Shown: piece after piece, positions 11,798 through 19,751 of the stretch
How positions within the stretch are numbered: position 1 is the stretch's first letter
Layout of the letters: every line of letters begins with the position of its first letter
The notes under the pieces: generated by a model
Databases searched by the model: none
What the model was told of the DNA's origin: nothing
What the model saw: only the letters and a program-made list of their open reading frames with translations
Translations under genes and position numbers: made by a program
Origin: Hypsibius dujardini
Lineage: Eukaryota > Tardigrada > Eutardigrada > Parachela > Hypsibiidae
Direction of reading: 5' to 3'
DNA length: 34,569 nt
Assembly: GCA_001579985.1 (NCBI GenBank)
Contig: LRSR01008610.1
Coordinates: forward strand, 1 to 34,569

Positions 11798-12792
11798 TAA
11801 ACCGACAGACAGATTACTCCGTATGATGTTAGGGATTATGTCGGATGATGTTATGGCTACGCCTTACTGTATCTTCCAATGTTCTTTTCAGCTTTGGCGA
11901 ATCTCTCTTGCAAAAATCGGAAGTGATGAGCCGAGACGCCGCTGATTCTCAGCGGTTTCACAACCGCATCCTCACTAAAATGGATCTAACACCCATTGAC
12001 CATAAAACCATCCCACTTACCGGTCTAGACAACCGTATTATTCCCTTGAAAACTCTGATCATCTCCCACAACTACTGGCCGGAGATTCGCACCGAGAAGA
12101 TCAAAGCGCCGGACAACCTCAATCACGCCATGACGACTTACCGGCAGCGGTTTGAAGAAGCCTCCGAGACCCGCACCTTCGAAATTCGACCTGAACTCGG
12201 TAGGGTGGAATTCGATCTCCACCTAGACGATGGCCGCACCATGCATCTCAAATGCAATCCTGTCTATATCGCCATCATACTGCAATTCGCAGCGGAATCG
12301 CGATGGAGTCTGGACGATCTCGCGGAGAAAATCGGACTGGCTGGACCGATTGTTAAGAAGAAGCTGGTCTACTGGCAGCGGCGTAATGTCCTGGAAGAGT
12401 CAGAGCCGGATGTCTTCTCGGTGGTGCCTGAAGGCACTTTTCTTTCCCAGGAGGATCTCCGCCGGATGGACGACGAGGAGATCGAGTCGGCTGTTCGTTA
12501 TGTCGCGGAGAACAATCAGGAGGAGCAGAATATGCAGGTGCAGCTACAGACGTGCTGGAAGTACATGACAACGATGCTGTGCACCGTTCAGACCATCACC
12601 ATCGACAAGCTCTTCCATATAGTACGCATGCTCACCCTCCGGGGACAGGCGAAGAAGGAGGACGTGACGATTGATCATCTGCGCCAGTTGTTGGACGGGA
12701 AAGTACGGGCACGGGAGTTGGTATATGCAAACAACCGGTACTCCTTGCCGAAGAAAGAAGTGAAGGAGGTTGCTAGCAGCAAAGATTTGTGA
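8856..12792 (+). CDS. ANAPC2: Anaphase-promoting complex subunit 2 (cullin-like)
   Basis: APC2 is the cullin-type scaffold of the APC/C ubiquitin ligase. It binds the RING subunit APC11 and drives degradation of securin and mitotic cyclins. Exons: 8856-9300, 9841-10483, 10692-11627, 11892-12792. Phases agree, giving 974 aa (human 822). The N-terminal cullin-repeat half is weakly conserved and has a low-complexity insert at about 185-250. The cullin homology region includes IYGGQDVFINEYQLILAEKL (about 635-654), then FGESLLQKSEVMSRDAADS, NYWPEI and a winged-helix region. The C-terminal WHB domain reads TIDKLFHIVRMLTL ... RELVYANNRYSLPK and then adds a short charged tail. An in-frame ATG at 8748 would add 36 residues, mostly from a TCAATCAA-type repeat; I prefer 8856. 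The last intron contains a CAGA tract. Confidence 0.93.
11750..11801 (+). repeat. CAGA tetranucleotide tract in ANAPC2 intron 3
   Basis: Roughly a dozen CAGA units, with looser CAGA-like units upstream from 11660, lie between the donor at 11628 and the acceptor at 11891. Confidence 0.85.
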
Positions 12793-12924
12793 TTTACTAT
12801 CGTACTGTAAACATTCGTAGAATAAGGTTGTGATTGAGTGTACAACTGGAGCAATCTTTTTTGATAACATTACTAGTAGTAAAATTATGGGGTTTTTACT
12901 AATAGAATTTATGTAATTCGGTAC

Positions 12925-13162
12925 GAGAGACTGGTTGAAGAGACGCTATGTTGGATCTTCTGCTGCCTGTCGAGAGACTAGTTGAAGAGACGCTATGTTG
13001 GATCTTCTGCTGCCTTGTCGAGAGACTAGTTGAAGAGACGCTATGTTGGATCTTCTGCTGCCTTGTCGAGAGACTGGTTGAAGAGACGCTATGTTGGATC
13101 TTCTGCTGCCTGTCGAGAGACGAGTTGAAGAGACGCTATGTTGGATCTTCTGCTGCCTTGTC
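12925..13162. repeat. Minisatellite, five 47/48-bp units
   Basis: Five near-identical head-to-tail copies begin GAGAGAC and contain TTGAAGAGACGCTATGTTGG and TCTTCTGCTGCC. Unit lengths are 47, 48, 48, 47 and 48. Copies differ by one T in CC(T)TGTC and by one or two substitutions near the start. Open frames through it simply reflect the period and are not evidence of protein. Confidence 0.93.
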
Positions 13163-13325
13163 GATAATAAAAACAACAATTTTTTTTAACAGTAATAATG
13201 TCATTAAGAAATCTCAGTACGCACTCAATGATTTTTTACCGGTATTTTCGCCAATGCAATTTGGGGAAAGGTCTCGTTGATAACTAAAACGTGAAATGGA
13301 AGAGAAAGTTCAACACGAAAGTTAC

Positions 13326-13330
13326 AAAAA
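13326..13330 (-). terminator. Pol III T-run terminator of tRNA-Gly
   Basis: Five T residues on the minus strand directly follow the discriminator base of the tRNA, as expected for RNA polymerase III termination. Confidence 0.8.
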
Positions 13331-13401
13331 TGCGTTGGCCGGGAATCGAACCCGGGTCGCCCGCGTGGCAGGCGAGCATTCTACCACTGAACCACCAACG
13401 C
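13331..13401 (-). tRNA. tRNA-Gly (anticodon GCC)
   Basis: A complete 71-nt cloverleaf. The acceptor stem GCGTTGG pairs with CCAACGC, followed by discriminator A. The A box is TGGTTCAGTGG, the anticodon loop is TGCCACG with GCC, and the B box is GGTTCGATTCC. There is no intron. It stands alone between the minisatellite and the region A transcript. Confidence 0.97.
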
Positions 13402-14204
13402 TTCGATGAAGTTTTCATAAAAATAAACGCATCGAATTGAGCATAACATTTGTCGCCAGAGCGTTTTAATATTAGAAATTCTGTTAGATTGAGATATATC
13501 TCGCAAGACTCGCGCAGGCAGGAGTGGATACACGTAAAATAGTTCCAATCACTGTTTTAACAATTGTAATAATGATTGATTAATTGATGCCATAAATTGA
13601 AGCAATTTTGGATGTGTTTGAGGTACGAAAGACCTCAATCGTATTTTCGTATCGTATTTTCTTCATACGAAAATGAACACACGCTCCATTTTTGGTTGCT
13701 TTTCAAATTACTTCGCTTCAAAACAGATTATTTAGTGTACCTGTCGTTTTATATACATTGATGTGGTCAATCCTGATCGTTTATCCTCTACCAGTACGAG
13801 TGTTGCGTTGTGTGGTAGGTAGGGACAGACAAAGGATTCTAGTTTTGTCGTCTCACGTTCTTAGTTTAGATAACTCAAAACACCCTCTCTCCCCTTTAAC
13901 GTGTGAAAAAATACTCTATCCGGTAGAAAACTGTGAGATTGGTCTTCAGGAAGCAAAACCGACGGCGTTTGGCAGCCCACCGCCAGGGGGCGCGGATGCA
14001 TCTCCTCCGGTTGGTTCGTCAGCGTTCTTTCTGTTCTGTAATATTACGAACGAGCGGGCGGAGCGGAGTGGCGGAGCGGAGCGGAACACGAGTTGCATCG
14101 GCTTTTCAGTTTCTCAATTTATCTTGTCAGAGAGAAATTCGAAGTTCCTCATTTCATTCAGTTTACTTCTCCATTTCGAGAATTTCGCAACATTTTTTTG
14201 CCAG
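13402..14204. other. Upstream region of snoRNA host A
   Basis: No protein gene is visible; the long plus-strand frames here show no family match. The region holds two short hairpins at about 13619-13680, a pyrimidine tract CCCTCTCTCCCCTTT (about 13883-13897) resembling a 5'TOP start, and a G-rich block with GGGCGG near 14055. It is the likely promoter and first-exon region of host A; the exact start is not resolved. Confidence 0.4.
13619..13677. repeat. Two small hairpins
   Basis: GAGGT/ACCTC flank ACGAAAG (13619-13636). ATTTTCGTAT and ATACGAAAAT then form a perfect 10-bp stem. Function is unknown. They lie upstream of host A and could be a transposon remnant. Confidence 0.45.
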
Positions 14205-14398
14205 GTTCGCCGTTTAAATCTCCACACTCTTCGGCCACAGTCTTCGGCCACAAAGGAGGTTCGTAATTACCGGCTCGCTTAATTTTTCCTTGTCAAACAG
14301 TTGGCTGTTTTGGAGTCTGAAAATTGAATTTCTTCTTTTTTTCTTGAGGACCCCGTGTATAATAATATTTTCCTCAAAAATTGTAAAGTCCCGGTCAT

Positions 14399-14477
14399 GG
14401 AGTGAGATGATGAAAAACAGATCTGGACTCTGAGCCTTGTGCTTTGCTGACCCCTCCACCAAGATCGCTGATGCTCC
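14399..14477 (+). ncRNA. SNORD24: Box C/D snoRNA, U24 (SNORD24)-like
   Basis: Box C ATGATGA is at about 14406, a D' CTGA at 14430 and the terminal D CTGA at 14468. A GGAG/CTCC terminal stem encloses them. The segment before D, CCACCAAGATCG, is the same guide that human U24 places before its D box, for a 28S rRNA 2'-O-methyl cytidine (C2352 in human numbering, from memory). The guide before D' is not the human one. It lies in host A intron 1, about 156 nt before the acceptor, the farthest of the set. Confidence 0.85.
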
Positions 14478-14707
14478 TTGACCGAGGAAAATAAATAGAA
14501 TTTTTTAAGCCGCTAAGAGGAAAAAGTCTGGCGACCTAATTGTGGGTCGCGACCTCGCCGTCTGGGTTCTTGATCTCGTAATCGAATGCGAAGTTTTTCC
14601 GAGACTTTCATAATGTTCTTCTATCATTTGCAGGTGGATATCATGCACATTATGGCCATGGGCCACTGGGAAAAAGGAACCCAAACGACTGTGTCATTCT
14701 ATGATTC

Positions 14708-14893
14708 CCGAGGACTTCCATGGCTCCCGAGGACGCTCTGCCCCGAAATCGAATTTCATGCTACAGACGATGGTGTAATTCCACGACTTCCAGGAAGCTC
14801 TGCCCCGAACTCAAATTTCATAGTACATGGTACAGACGACGGTGTCACTCCACGACTTCCAGGAAGCTCTGTCCCGAAATTGAATTTCATGGT
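14708..14893 (+). repeat. 69-bp tandem repeat inside host A exon 2
   Basis: Three diverged units (about 14708-14783, 14784-14852 and a partial 14853-14893) share CGACTTCCAGGAAGCTCTG, CCCCGAA and TTTCAT...TACAGACGA...GTGT. They account for most of the exon. In one frame they read RLPGSSxPxxNF and TDDGVxP, which can look like a peptide repeat. Confidence 0.8.
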
Positions 14894-14930
14894 ACGAATC
14901 CGGCCATCTCGCGTTTATTTTTACAGCAAC

Positions 14931-14999
14931 CCAATTCATGATGAATTATTCTTTTCCGAATTTATGTGAAGACCTACTTGCCCTCTCTGAAAATACTGG
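14931..14999 (+). ncRNA. Box C/D snoRNA, 18S Gm601-type guide
   Basis: Box C ATGATGA is at 14938-14944 and D CTGA at 14987-14990, with an outer CCA/TGG stem. The guide before D contains ACTTGCCCTC (14976-14985), complementary to the conserved 18S segment GAGGGCAAGU of the 530 loop. The fifth base upstream of D falls on the G equivalent to human 18S G601 (SNORD103 in human; numbering from memory). It ends about 67 nt before the next acceptor. Confidence 0.75.
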
Positions 15000-15162
15000 C
15001 ACAAAAGTAGTTCAGAAAGATTTTTTTTGCGGCACTTGGTTTAAACTTCCTTATCTTCTTTCTTAGGACGATGCCGCAGAGGGACATCTTCGTGAAATGC
15101 CGTCCTAACTTCCTTGCTAAAAGGTGAGCTAATGCTGTCTGCTGCAGGAGTTTTGGGTCTTC

Positions 15163-15238
15163 GATTGCCGGGATGAGGAACCTTAGGACACCTTCTGAGT
15201 GCTTGTGATTACTGACTATTAGCTCTATCTGATGCATT
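15163..15238 (+). ncRNA. Box C/D snoRNA, dual guide: U44-type 18S plus 28S
   Basis: C-like GGATGAGG is at about 15171, D' CTGA at 15195-15198, C' GTGATTA and D CTGA at 15229-15232. The guide before D, TATTAGCTCTA, pairs with 18S UAGAGCUAAUA and selects the adenosine that U44 (SNORD44) targets in human (A166). The guide before D', CCTTAGGACACCTT, is complementary to the conserved 28S segment AAGGUGUCCUAAGG. It ends about 76 nt before the acceptor. Its partial paralogue is at 31682. Confidence 0.78.
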
Positions 15239-15404
15239 ATACTATTTCCAATTCGATCTCTTTGAGTGGTGGTGTGCCCCGATTTGTTCTAACAATTCCA
15301 TGTTTTACTCGCAGGAATGCAGACGGAACTGACGACCGGCGGGCGAATGAGATGTCTTAAGAGGTATGAAGCAGAACTCAGTTCTCATGGTCGATTGATT
15401 GAAC

Positions 15405-15480
15405 TATTTGAGTGATGATAAATTTTACGGATTGCTATTTGCAATATGAGACGTATAGGTACTTAGGTCTCTGACTCGTT
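15405..15480 (+). ncRNA. Box C/D snoRNA candidate, target unknown
   Basis: Box C GTGATGA (15412-15418) and D CTGA (15471-15474) lie in host A intron 4, ending about 65 nt before the acceptor at 15545. The stretch before D is TATAGGTACTTAGGTCT; I do not recognise its rRNA or snRNA target. It has no paralogue in host B. Confidence 0.55.
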
Positions 15481-15545
15481 GGAAATGACTTCGTCAGATT
15501 CTAACATTTTCACCTGACTCTTAACTACATTTTATCTCATTACAG

Positions 15546-15702
15546 GCGGGTACTTGCTTAGGCACTTGCCGTTTGCCCATTGAGGGAGAGGCACTTTCCG
15601 TTTGCCCATTGAGGGAGACGCATGGACTGGAATCTACAGGCGGGCACTGGCTCAGGCACGTGCTGTTTGCCCATTGAGAGACGCATAGACTGGAATCTAC
15701 AG
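15546..15702 (+). repeat. Host A exon 5 with internal duplications
   Basis: The exon is two diverged copies of a unit starting GCGGGTACTTGC / GCGGGCACTGGC and ending ACTGGAATCTACAG. Within it, CGTTTGCCCATTGAGGGAGA is itself repeated. Each copy ends in CAG, so copying may have involved splice-site-like borders. Confidence 0.75.
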
Positions 15703-15740
15703 GTAATCTTGCCTTGTTGGGGTTTTGCGTTTACTTTCTC

Positions 15741-15818
15741 GGCTTATGATGATTTATTTGCTACTCTTGATGAGAAAGATGACGAACCAAATTAACCCAC
15801 CAGTTAACCACTGAGGCC
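15741..15818 (+). ncRNA. Box C/D snoRNA candidate, target unknown
   Basis: Box C ATGATGA (15746-15752), C'-like TTGATGAG and D CTGA (15811-15814), closed by a GGCT/GGCC terminal stem that includes one G-U pair. It ends 77 nt before the acceptor at 15895. The guide before D, CCACCAGTTAACCA, matches no rRNA site I can recall. It has no copy in host B. Confidence 0.65.
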
Positions 15819-15983
15819 TTTGTTAAGCGAATGAGACAAACCTTACTTTTAGAGACTTCGTTTTAATTAGCCGCGTTGTCTTTAGATTCCCGATTCCCTT
15901 CCCATCAACGCTGTCAGGACGTTGGCGCTCGCATTGGTACGTTCGGCACTTGAGCGTAGCTTGATTGAAAGATTGGTTACATT

Positions 15984-16070
15984 TGCGATGATTAAAATAC
16001 ATTTGCCGTTTGGACAAGTTTTGACTTGGGTGATGACTTCGGAATAAAAGTTACAGATCTATGAGGCGCA
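15984..16070 (+). ncRNA. snoRNA-like element, orphan family copy A
   Basis: A TGCG/CGCA terminal stem encloses C-like GATGATT, a perfect inner GTGATGA (about 16030) and an ATGA in place of terminal D. The block from TTTGCCGTTT to CAGATCTATGAG is strongly conserved in the host B copy at 31888, although flanks are not. It ends 73 nt before the acceptor. The D variant and the target are unresolved. Confidence 0.6.
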
Positions 16071-16255
16071 TCAAATTCATATTCTGTGTTCTTGACTGTC
16101 ATTTTGAGATTGAGATAATATTGAACGGCCTTTTACTTTGCAGATATGGACGATGCCGTGACTCGTGCGCGTGATTGATTCCCGCTTACTCCTCTCTGCC
16201 TTTGTCATCGAAAGCGGTAAGACTTTCTTTCTGGAACCTTCGAAGTGTTTACAAA

Positions 16256-16340
16256 CGAAGTAGATGATGACAATGATTCTGCCAACTGAAGTTCCATGTT
16301 GATTTACAAATTGTCCGTTCCCATGGCTGTCTGAGACCTT
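16256..16340 (+). ncRNA. Box C/D snoRNA, two adjacent 28S guides (copy A)
   Basis: Box C ATGATGA (16264-16270), D' CTGA (16286-16289), C' GTTGATT and D CTGA (16331-16334). Guide 1, TGATTCTGCCAA, is complementary to 28S UUGGCAGAAUCA. Guide 2, CCGTTCCCATGGCTGT, pairs with 28S ACAGCCAAGGGAACGG with one mismatch. The two predicted methylated bases are about 18 nt apart in 28S. It ends 72 nt before the acceptor. The host B copy at 32146 differs at only two positions across about 81 nt. Confidence 0.87.
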
Positions 16341-16512
16341 GCTTTGCACGGTCCTTTCTGCGTGTCCGACATTGTGAATTCTCCTGCTAAGTATTCTGTG
16401 TTTTTTTTTCAGAATCCTGGTCTGGCAGTGGAAGATGGATGAAAAACTAAAAATGCAAGTTCTGAGTCTGTAAGTTACTTATTTTTTGGAAGGTGTTAGT
16501 TGAAGGGGAATG

Positions 16513-16583
16513 AATTCGATGATGAAAAAGATAGGGACAGATGAAGCGGATGATTATTTATCGATTAGTCTTTCTGAAAAGCG
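16513..16583 (+). ncRNA. Box C/D snoRNA, 28S guides (copy A)
   Basis: Box C ATGATGA (16519-16525) and D CTGA (16574-16577). The guide before D, TCGATTAGTCTTT, is complementary to 28S AAAGACUAAUCGA. The inner segment GATAGGGACAG is complementary to 28S CUGUCCCUAUC and is followed by an ATGA that could act as D'. It lies in host A intron 8, 39 nt before the acceptor. The copy in host B is at 32385. Confidence 0.82.
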
Positions 16584-16938
16584 TTCCAGCATTCCATTAC
16601 CGTGTTTTTTTCTGCCTCGCAGCTGATGTGCGACTTGTTCTGACCGTCGATCCGTTGTATGTGTGTTTCAGGGTCAAGGAGGAAGAAGGCTGGGCGGAGT
16701 ATCGTTTCGGTTTCTGCGCGTTTTACTTTTTTAGAATATTTTGAATGAGGTTGCTCTTGAACTGTTTGTAATTCGATCTGCTTTACTTCGCTTGATTTGT
16801 CTTGCGTGGCTTGCTGCCTAAGCCGGTGCGATGTAGGGTGATTGGTTTAGTGCGAATTTCCATTGCGATTACTTTTGCGCGTCGGCTGTATTTATTTGAA
16901 TCGTGGGCTGTGCAGTTGTTTTGCTCGTCCTATAAATT

Positions 16939-18003
16939 ATGTTACCGCTTAGAGTTTCGTTGTTGGAGCCCGCGGTGATCCTTTCGTGTGTGTTTTCCGC
17001 CATCTTAGCAGAGTATGGACATAGGGGCTATCCGCTTCTCCCCTGGCTGGTGGTGCCTCAACGCTTCGGTCCTCGCCTGCGTAAGTTGAGATTTTGCATT
17101 TGTGCAGGGAATGAACGGTGGACGATCTAAGAGACCTAGTGCCGCGTAAGTGTTGATTAGCAAGAAATGAACGGAAGTTAAAAACAGGTCGTACCCGTGA
17201 TGAATGTCGATCGAAGGGGCCTCAAGGATTTTTTTTGTAGGTAGCAAAATTAGTTTGGTCTTTGGTTACGAAAAATGTTTCGGAATAAGTTTGGACTGAT
17301 TTATTTTCTTTCTTTTTTTGATGATTTTATCGAAACCCTGTGATCGGGAAGTGTACGGACTGCGGACACGGTATTTATGCCTGTTCCCAATCCATAAGGC
17401 ATTTTACCTGGCCTGTTAGTTTTGGTCGTGAGAGCAAACTGTTTTTGTGAAGAAGTGACTGCGAAGGCGCTTTTTGTGCTGCCAGATATTTCGCAGGTGT
17501 GTGGTCAACAACGTGTGCTCATCTCTTGTCCCCCGTAGCTCTCCCCAATCCGCCCATTTACGCCCAAGGCCCATCCAGCAATGCCGCGTCAGCGTACGCG
17601 AATTACCGGTGGGAGATGTTTTACCTGCACGCCGACACGACCACCGCCGCACCGGCCGCAAGCGCGTCTGACGCCCCAGCGGATAAAAATCTGCCGGGCT
17701 TTCATTCAGTCGCCAATATCGATCCCTCGCAAAAGGGCGGCCAGGTGTGCCGGTCGATCACCGCCGTCGGTCCAGGAAACGTTCGCGAAGGTTTTTGTGT
17801 GAACGAAAACTCCATCAACCAAGACTGCCACGGGATCACTGGAGAGTCACCAACTTGCAGGTGAACAACTTCGTAACTGCTTGCGGCAGTCGAGTTTTAC
17901 GGGGTTAAATTGATCTCGGGTCTTTTTGGTTGCAGAATTACGCAGAGATGTTGTCTTGCGGCACCTTGAAGTGCGAGAGAAACTCGAGAGATCGTTTCAT
18001 TAG
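16939..18003 (+). CDS. Candidate small secreted protein, function unknown
   Basis: I do not recognise this gene. The best-supported part is an exon at 17539-17860 (or from 17497) with high GC at third positions, containing ANYRWEMFYLHAD, a Thr/Ala/Pro stretch and a Cys-containing segment with QVCRS, GFCVN, QDCHG and SPTC. A possible first exon, 16939-17080, begins like a signal peptide (MLPLRVSLLEPAVILSCVFS) and its phase fits the CT at 17539. A possible last exon, 17946-18003, would end at TAG 18001, giving about 173 aa. A competing acceptor at 17936 gives an earlier stop, and an exon-like segment at 17108-17143 does not fit. AATAAA lies at 18217. Start, end and even the exon set are uncertain. 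Confidence 0.35.
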
Positions 18004-18667
18004 CCCGGATCATTTAAACCTATCTTACAGACTGGTCCGTGGCTTTCCACATTCTAATTTGAAGCGGAGACCAACGTGGCAATCTTGCAAAGAGGATACA
18101 AGAAACAAAAGAAACAACAAAAAATTAAATAGCGTTGAAAGAAATAAAAAACGGGCGGTCAACTCTGTTGAGCAATCTGTCATGGGTCCTCCCTCCGTCG
18201 CAAAAGATCCTTTAAAAATAAACAACATCGGAAATGACCACACACAGAGGACTATTGACTGGTCGCGTGGCGAGATCACGGTGGGGGGGGGGGTGAAAAC
18301 GTGGGGTCAGAAATGCGTTGTGATCACCGCGGCATCCGGTGCAGCGCAAGCAGCGCGCACCAGCAGAAACCGACAGAGCCGTTGAAGCAGATCGAGACTA
18401 ATGTCCGGCACATCATGAGCCACTGCCGTTGTGCTAGGTTGGCAGGGTTCTAGCTCAGTGCCGTTCTGCTATAGGCTCTGTCTGTGCTCGGGCAATTGAC
18501 TTATAGCTTGGAAGTCAATGCGCTTTTTTGGCGGTCTCCAAGGTGCGGCTACGTGGCTGTACTGGTGGATGGCTCAGACCTTTTACTACTTCATCATTCC
18601 CCCGCTTCACCAGCACGTGGCTCTTGCCTTCAAATCAGCCTACCCACATGGGACTTACTCAATTCCG
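18004..18667. other. Convergent intergenic region before RTTN 3' end
   Basis: It probably holds the 3' UTR of the candidate gene upstream (AATAAA at 18217-18222), a run of ten G at about 18283, and the rotatin 3' end on the other strand. I see no further gene. Confidence 0.4.
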
Positions 18668-19709
18668 TCAGGCGACATCGTCATAAGCAGCGTAATCCAG
18701 GGCAGCGTTACTGTCCGTGTCCAGGCAGGCAAGAAGACGAGCTCTGAGATCAAACATCTGGGGTTCATCATCCGGTTTTCCTCGACCGAATTCGTCGAAA
18801 GAAATGGCTTTGGCGGCGTGTCGAAGTTTAATCTGATCGTACAGCAGTTCCAACTGCAATCAAAATGGTAATTAGGATCAGACAAAATCAAATCCCCAAG
18901 TTGGTCCGGTTGACTGAACAACTACTGTCTTGACCAGCTTCACGTGTCGGTAATTTTTGTATAACATGTACTGCACGTACCAAGCAAGACAGTGCATACA
19001 GGCGAACCTTCGGAGAAGGGTGGCTCGAGCTTAACCGTACAAGCCGGGCCAGCACTCCCCTCGCTCCAGTCAGCCGAACCATTCCCTTCTTGCAAAAGGC
19101 CAAATTCCGGAGGATCAGCATCGAGGAAGTGTAGATCTCCGGGAAGAGTCCCTCAATTTCCAGGTAGTCAAAGAGAACGGTGCAAATGTCCTCCTTACTT
19201 AGGATGACCAGTTGTCCATCTTCGAAAAAACTGAGGTTGGCCAAGACGTTCAGCCACATGGCATCGACTGCTTGCAAAACTCGCGGTTTCCGGGGACTCG
19301 GGATCGGCATTGACTTTTTCACGCTGACCGATTTGCGGATGGCGACTCGACAGAGCGGATTCAAGGACATCTGCCCCAAAATGTCAAAGAGTAACGGTGT
19401 TATGTCAGGATGGGGCAGTGTCTGTGCGAGTTGCTCTTCGAGGTCTGAGATCACGACGTGAAATAGGGTCAGCGGGGCTGTATGGGCATGCTCTGACTCT
19501 AGAAAAAAGTGGCAAGGATATAAGTTTGGAGTGGAGAGTTATTCTGGCTTACTACATGTTTCAGTTTACCTCATGTCACATTGTATGCCCTTCTATCTGT
19601 CTGTCTGTATGCTGCCGGTCTGTTTGTTTGCCCGTCCGTTTATCTGACTGTCTGTCTTTTTGCCTTTTCGTCTGCCTGCGTATTTAGATGCCTGTTGACC
19701 TACCAATTC

Positions 19710-19751
<42 letters not shown>

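Larger units (their letters stand above)
12793..13330. other. ANAPC2 3' flank
   Basis: The 3' end of ANAPC2 should lie in the first ~150 bp. The remainder is the minisatellite at 12925-13162 followed by AT-rich sequence up to the tRNA. Confidence 0.5.
14205..16698 (+). ncRNA. snoRNA host gene A (non-coding, about nine exons)
   Basis: Inferred exons: 14205-14258, 14634-14891, 15067-15123, 15315-15363, 15546-15702, 15896-15936, 16144-16216, 16413-16469, 16623-16698. Each has an AG acceptor and GT donor. Only exon 2 shows a long open frame, and that comes from an internal repeat; the joined exons have no sustained frame. Each of the eight introns holds one box C/D snoRNA candidate. Seven of them end roughly 40-77 nt before the acceptor, most at 65-77, close to the spacing known for intron-encoded C/D snoRNAs. 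This is the architecture of UHG/GAS5-type hosts, whose spliced RNA is usually a by-product. The first exon and promoter are uncertain. The alternative of a micro-exon protein gene is disfavoured because the conserved parts are the introns. Confidence 0.75.

Noticed and set aside
12946-13280. Repeat-protein frames on both strands
   Set aside because: Products of the 47/48-bp minisatellite; no start context or homology.
13692-14282. 196-residue frame
   Set aside because: No family resemblance, low-complexity stretches and no flanking coding signals; probably promoter/first-exon region of host A.
14586-14969. 127-residue repeat peptide frame
   Set aside because: The frame runs through a splice acceptor, the 69-bp repeat and a snoRNA-bearing intron; better explained as a non-coding exon.
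17108-17143. Short exon starting MNGGRSKRP
   Set aside because: It has fair splice sites, but joining it to the next coding exon gives the wrong phase and an early stop.
18518-18871. 117-residue plus-strand frame
   Set aside because: Shadow of the last rotatin exon, which is in frame with the rest of rotatin on the minus strand.
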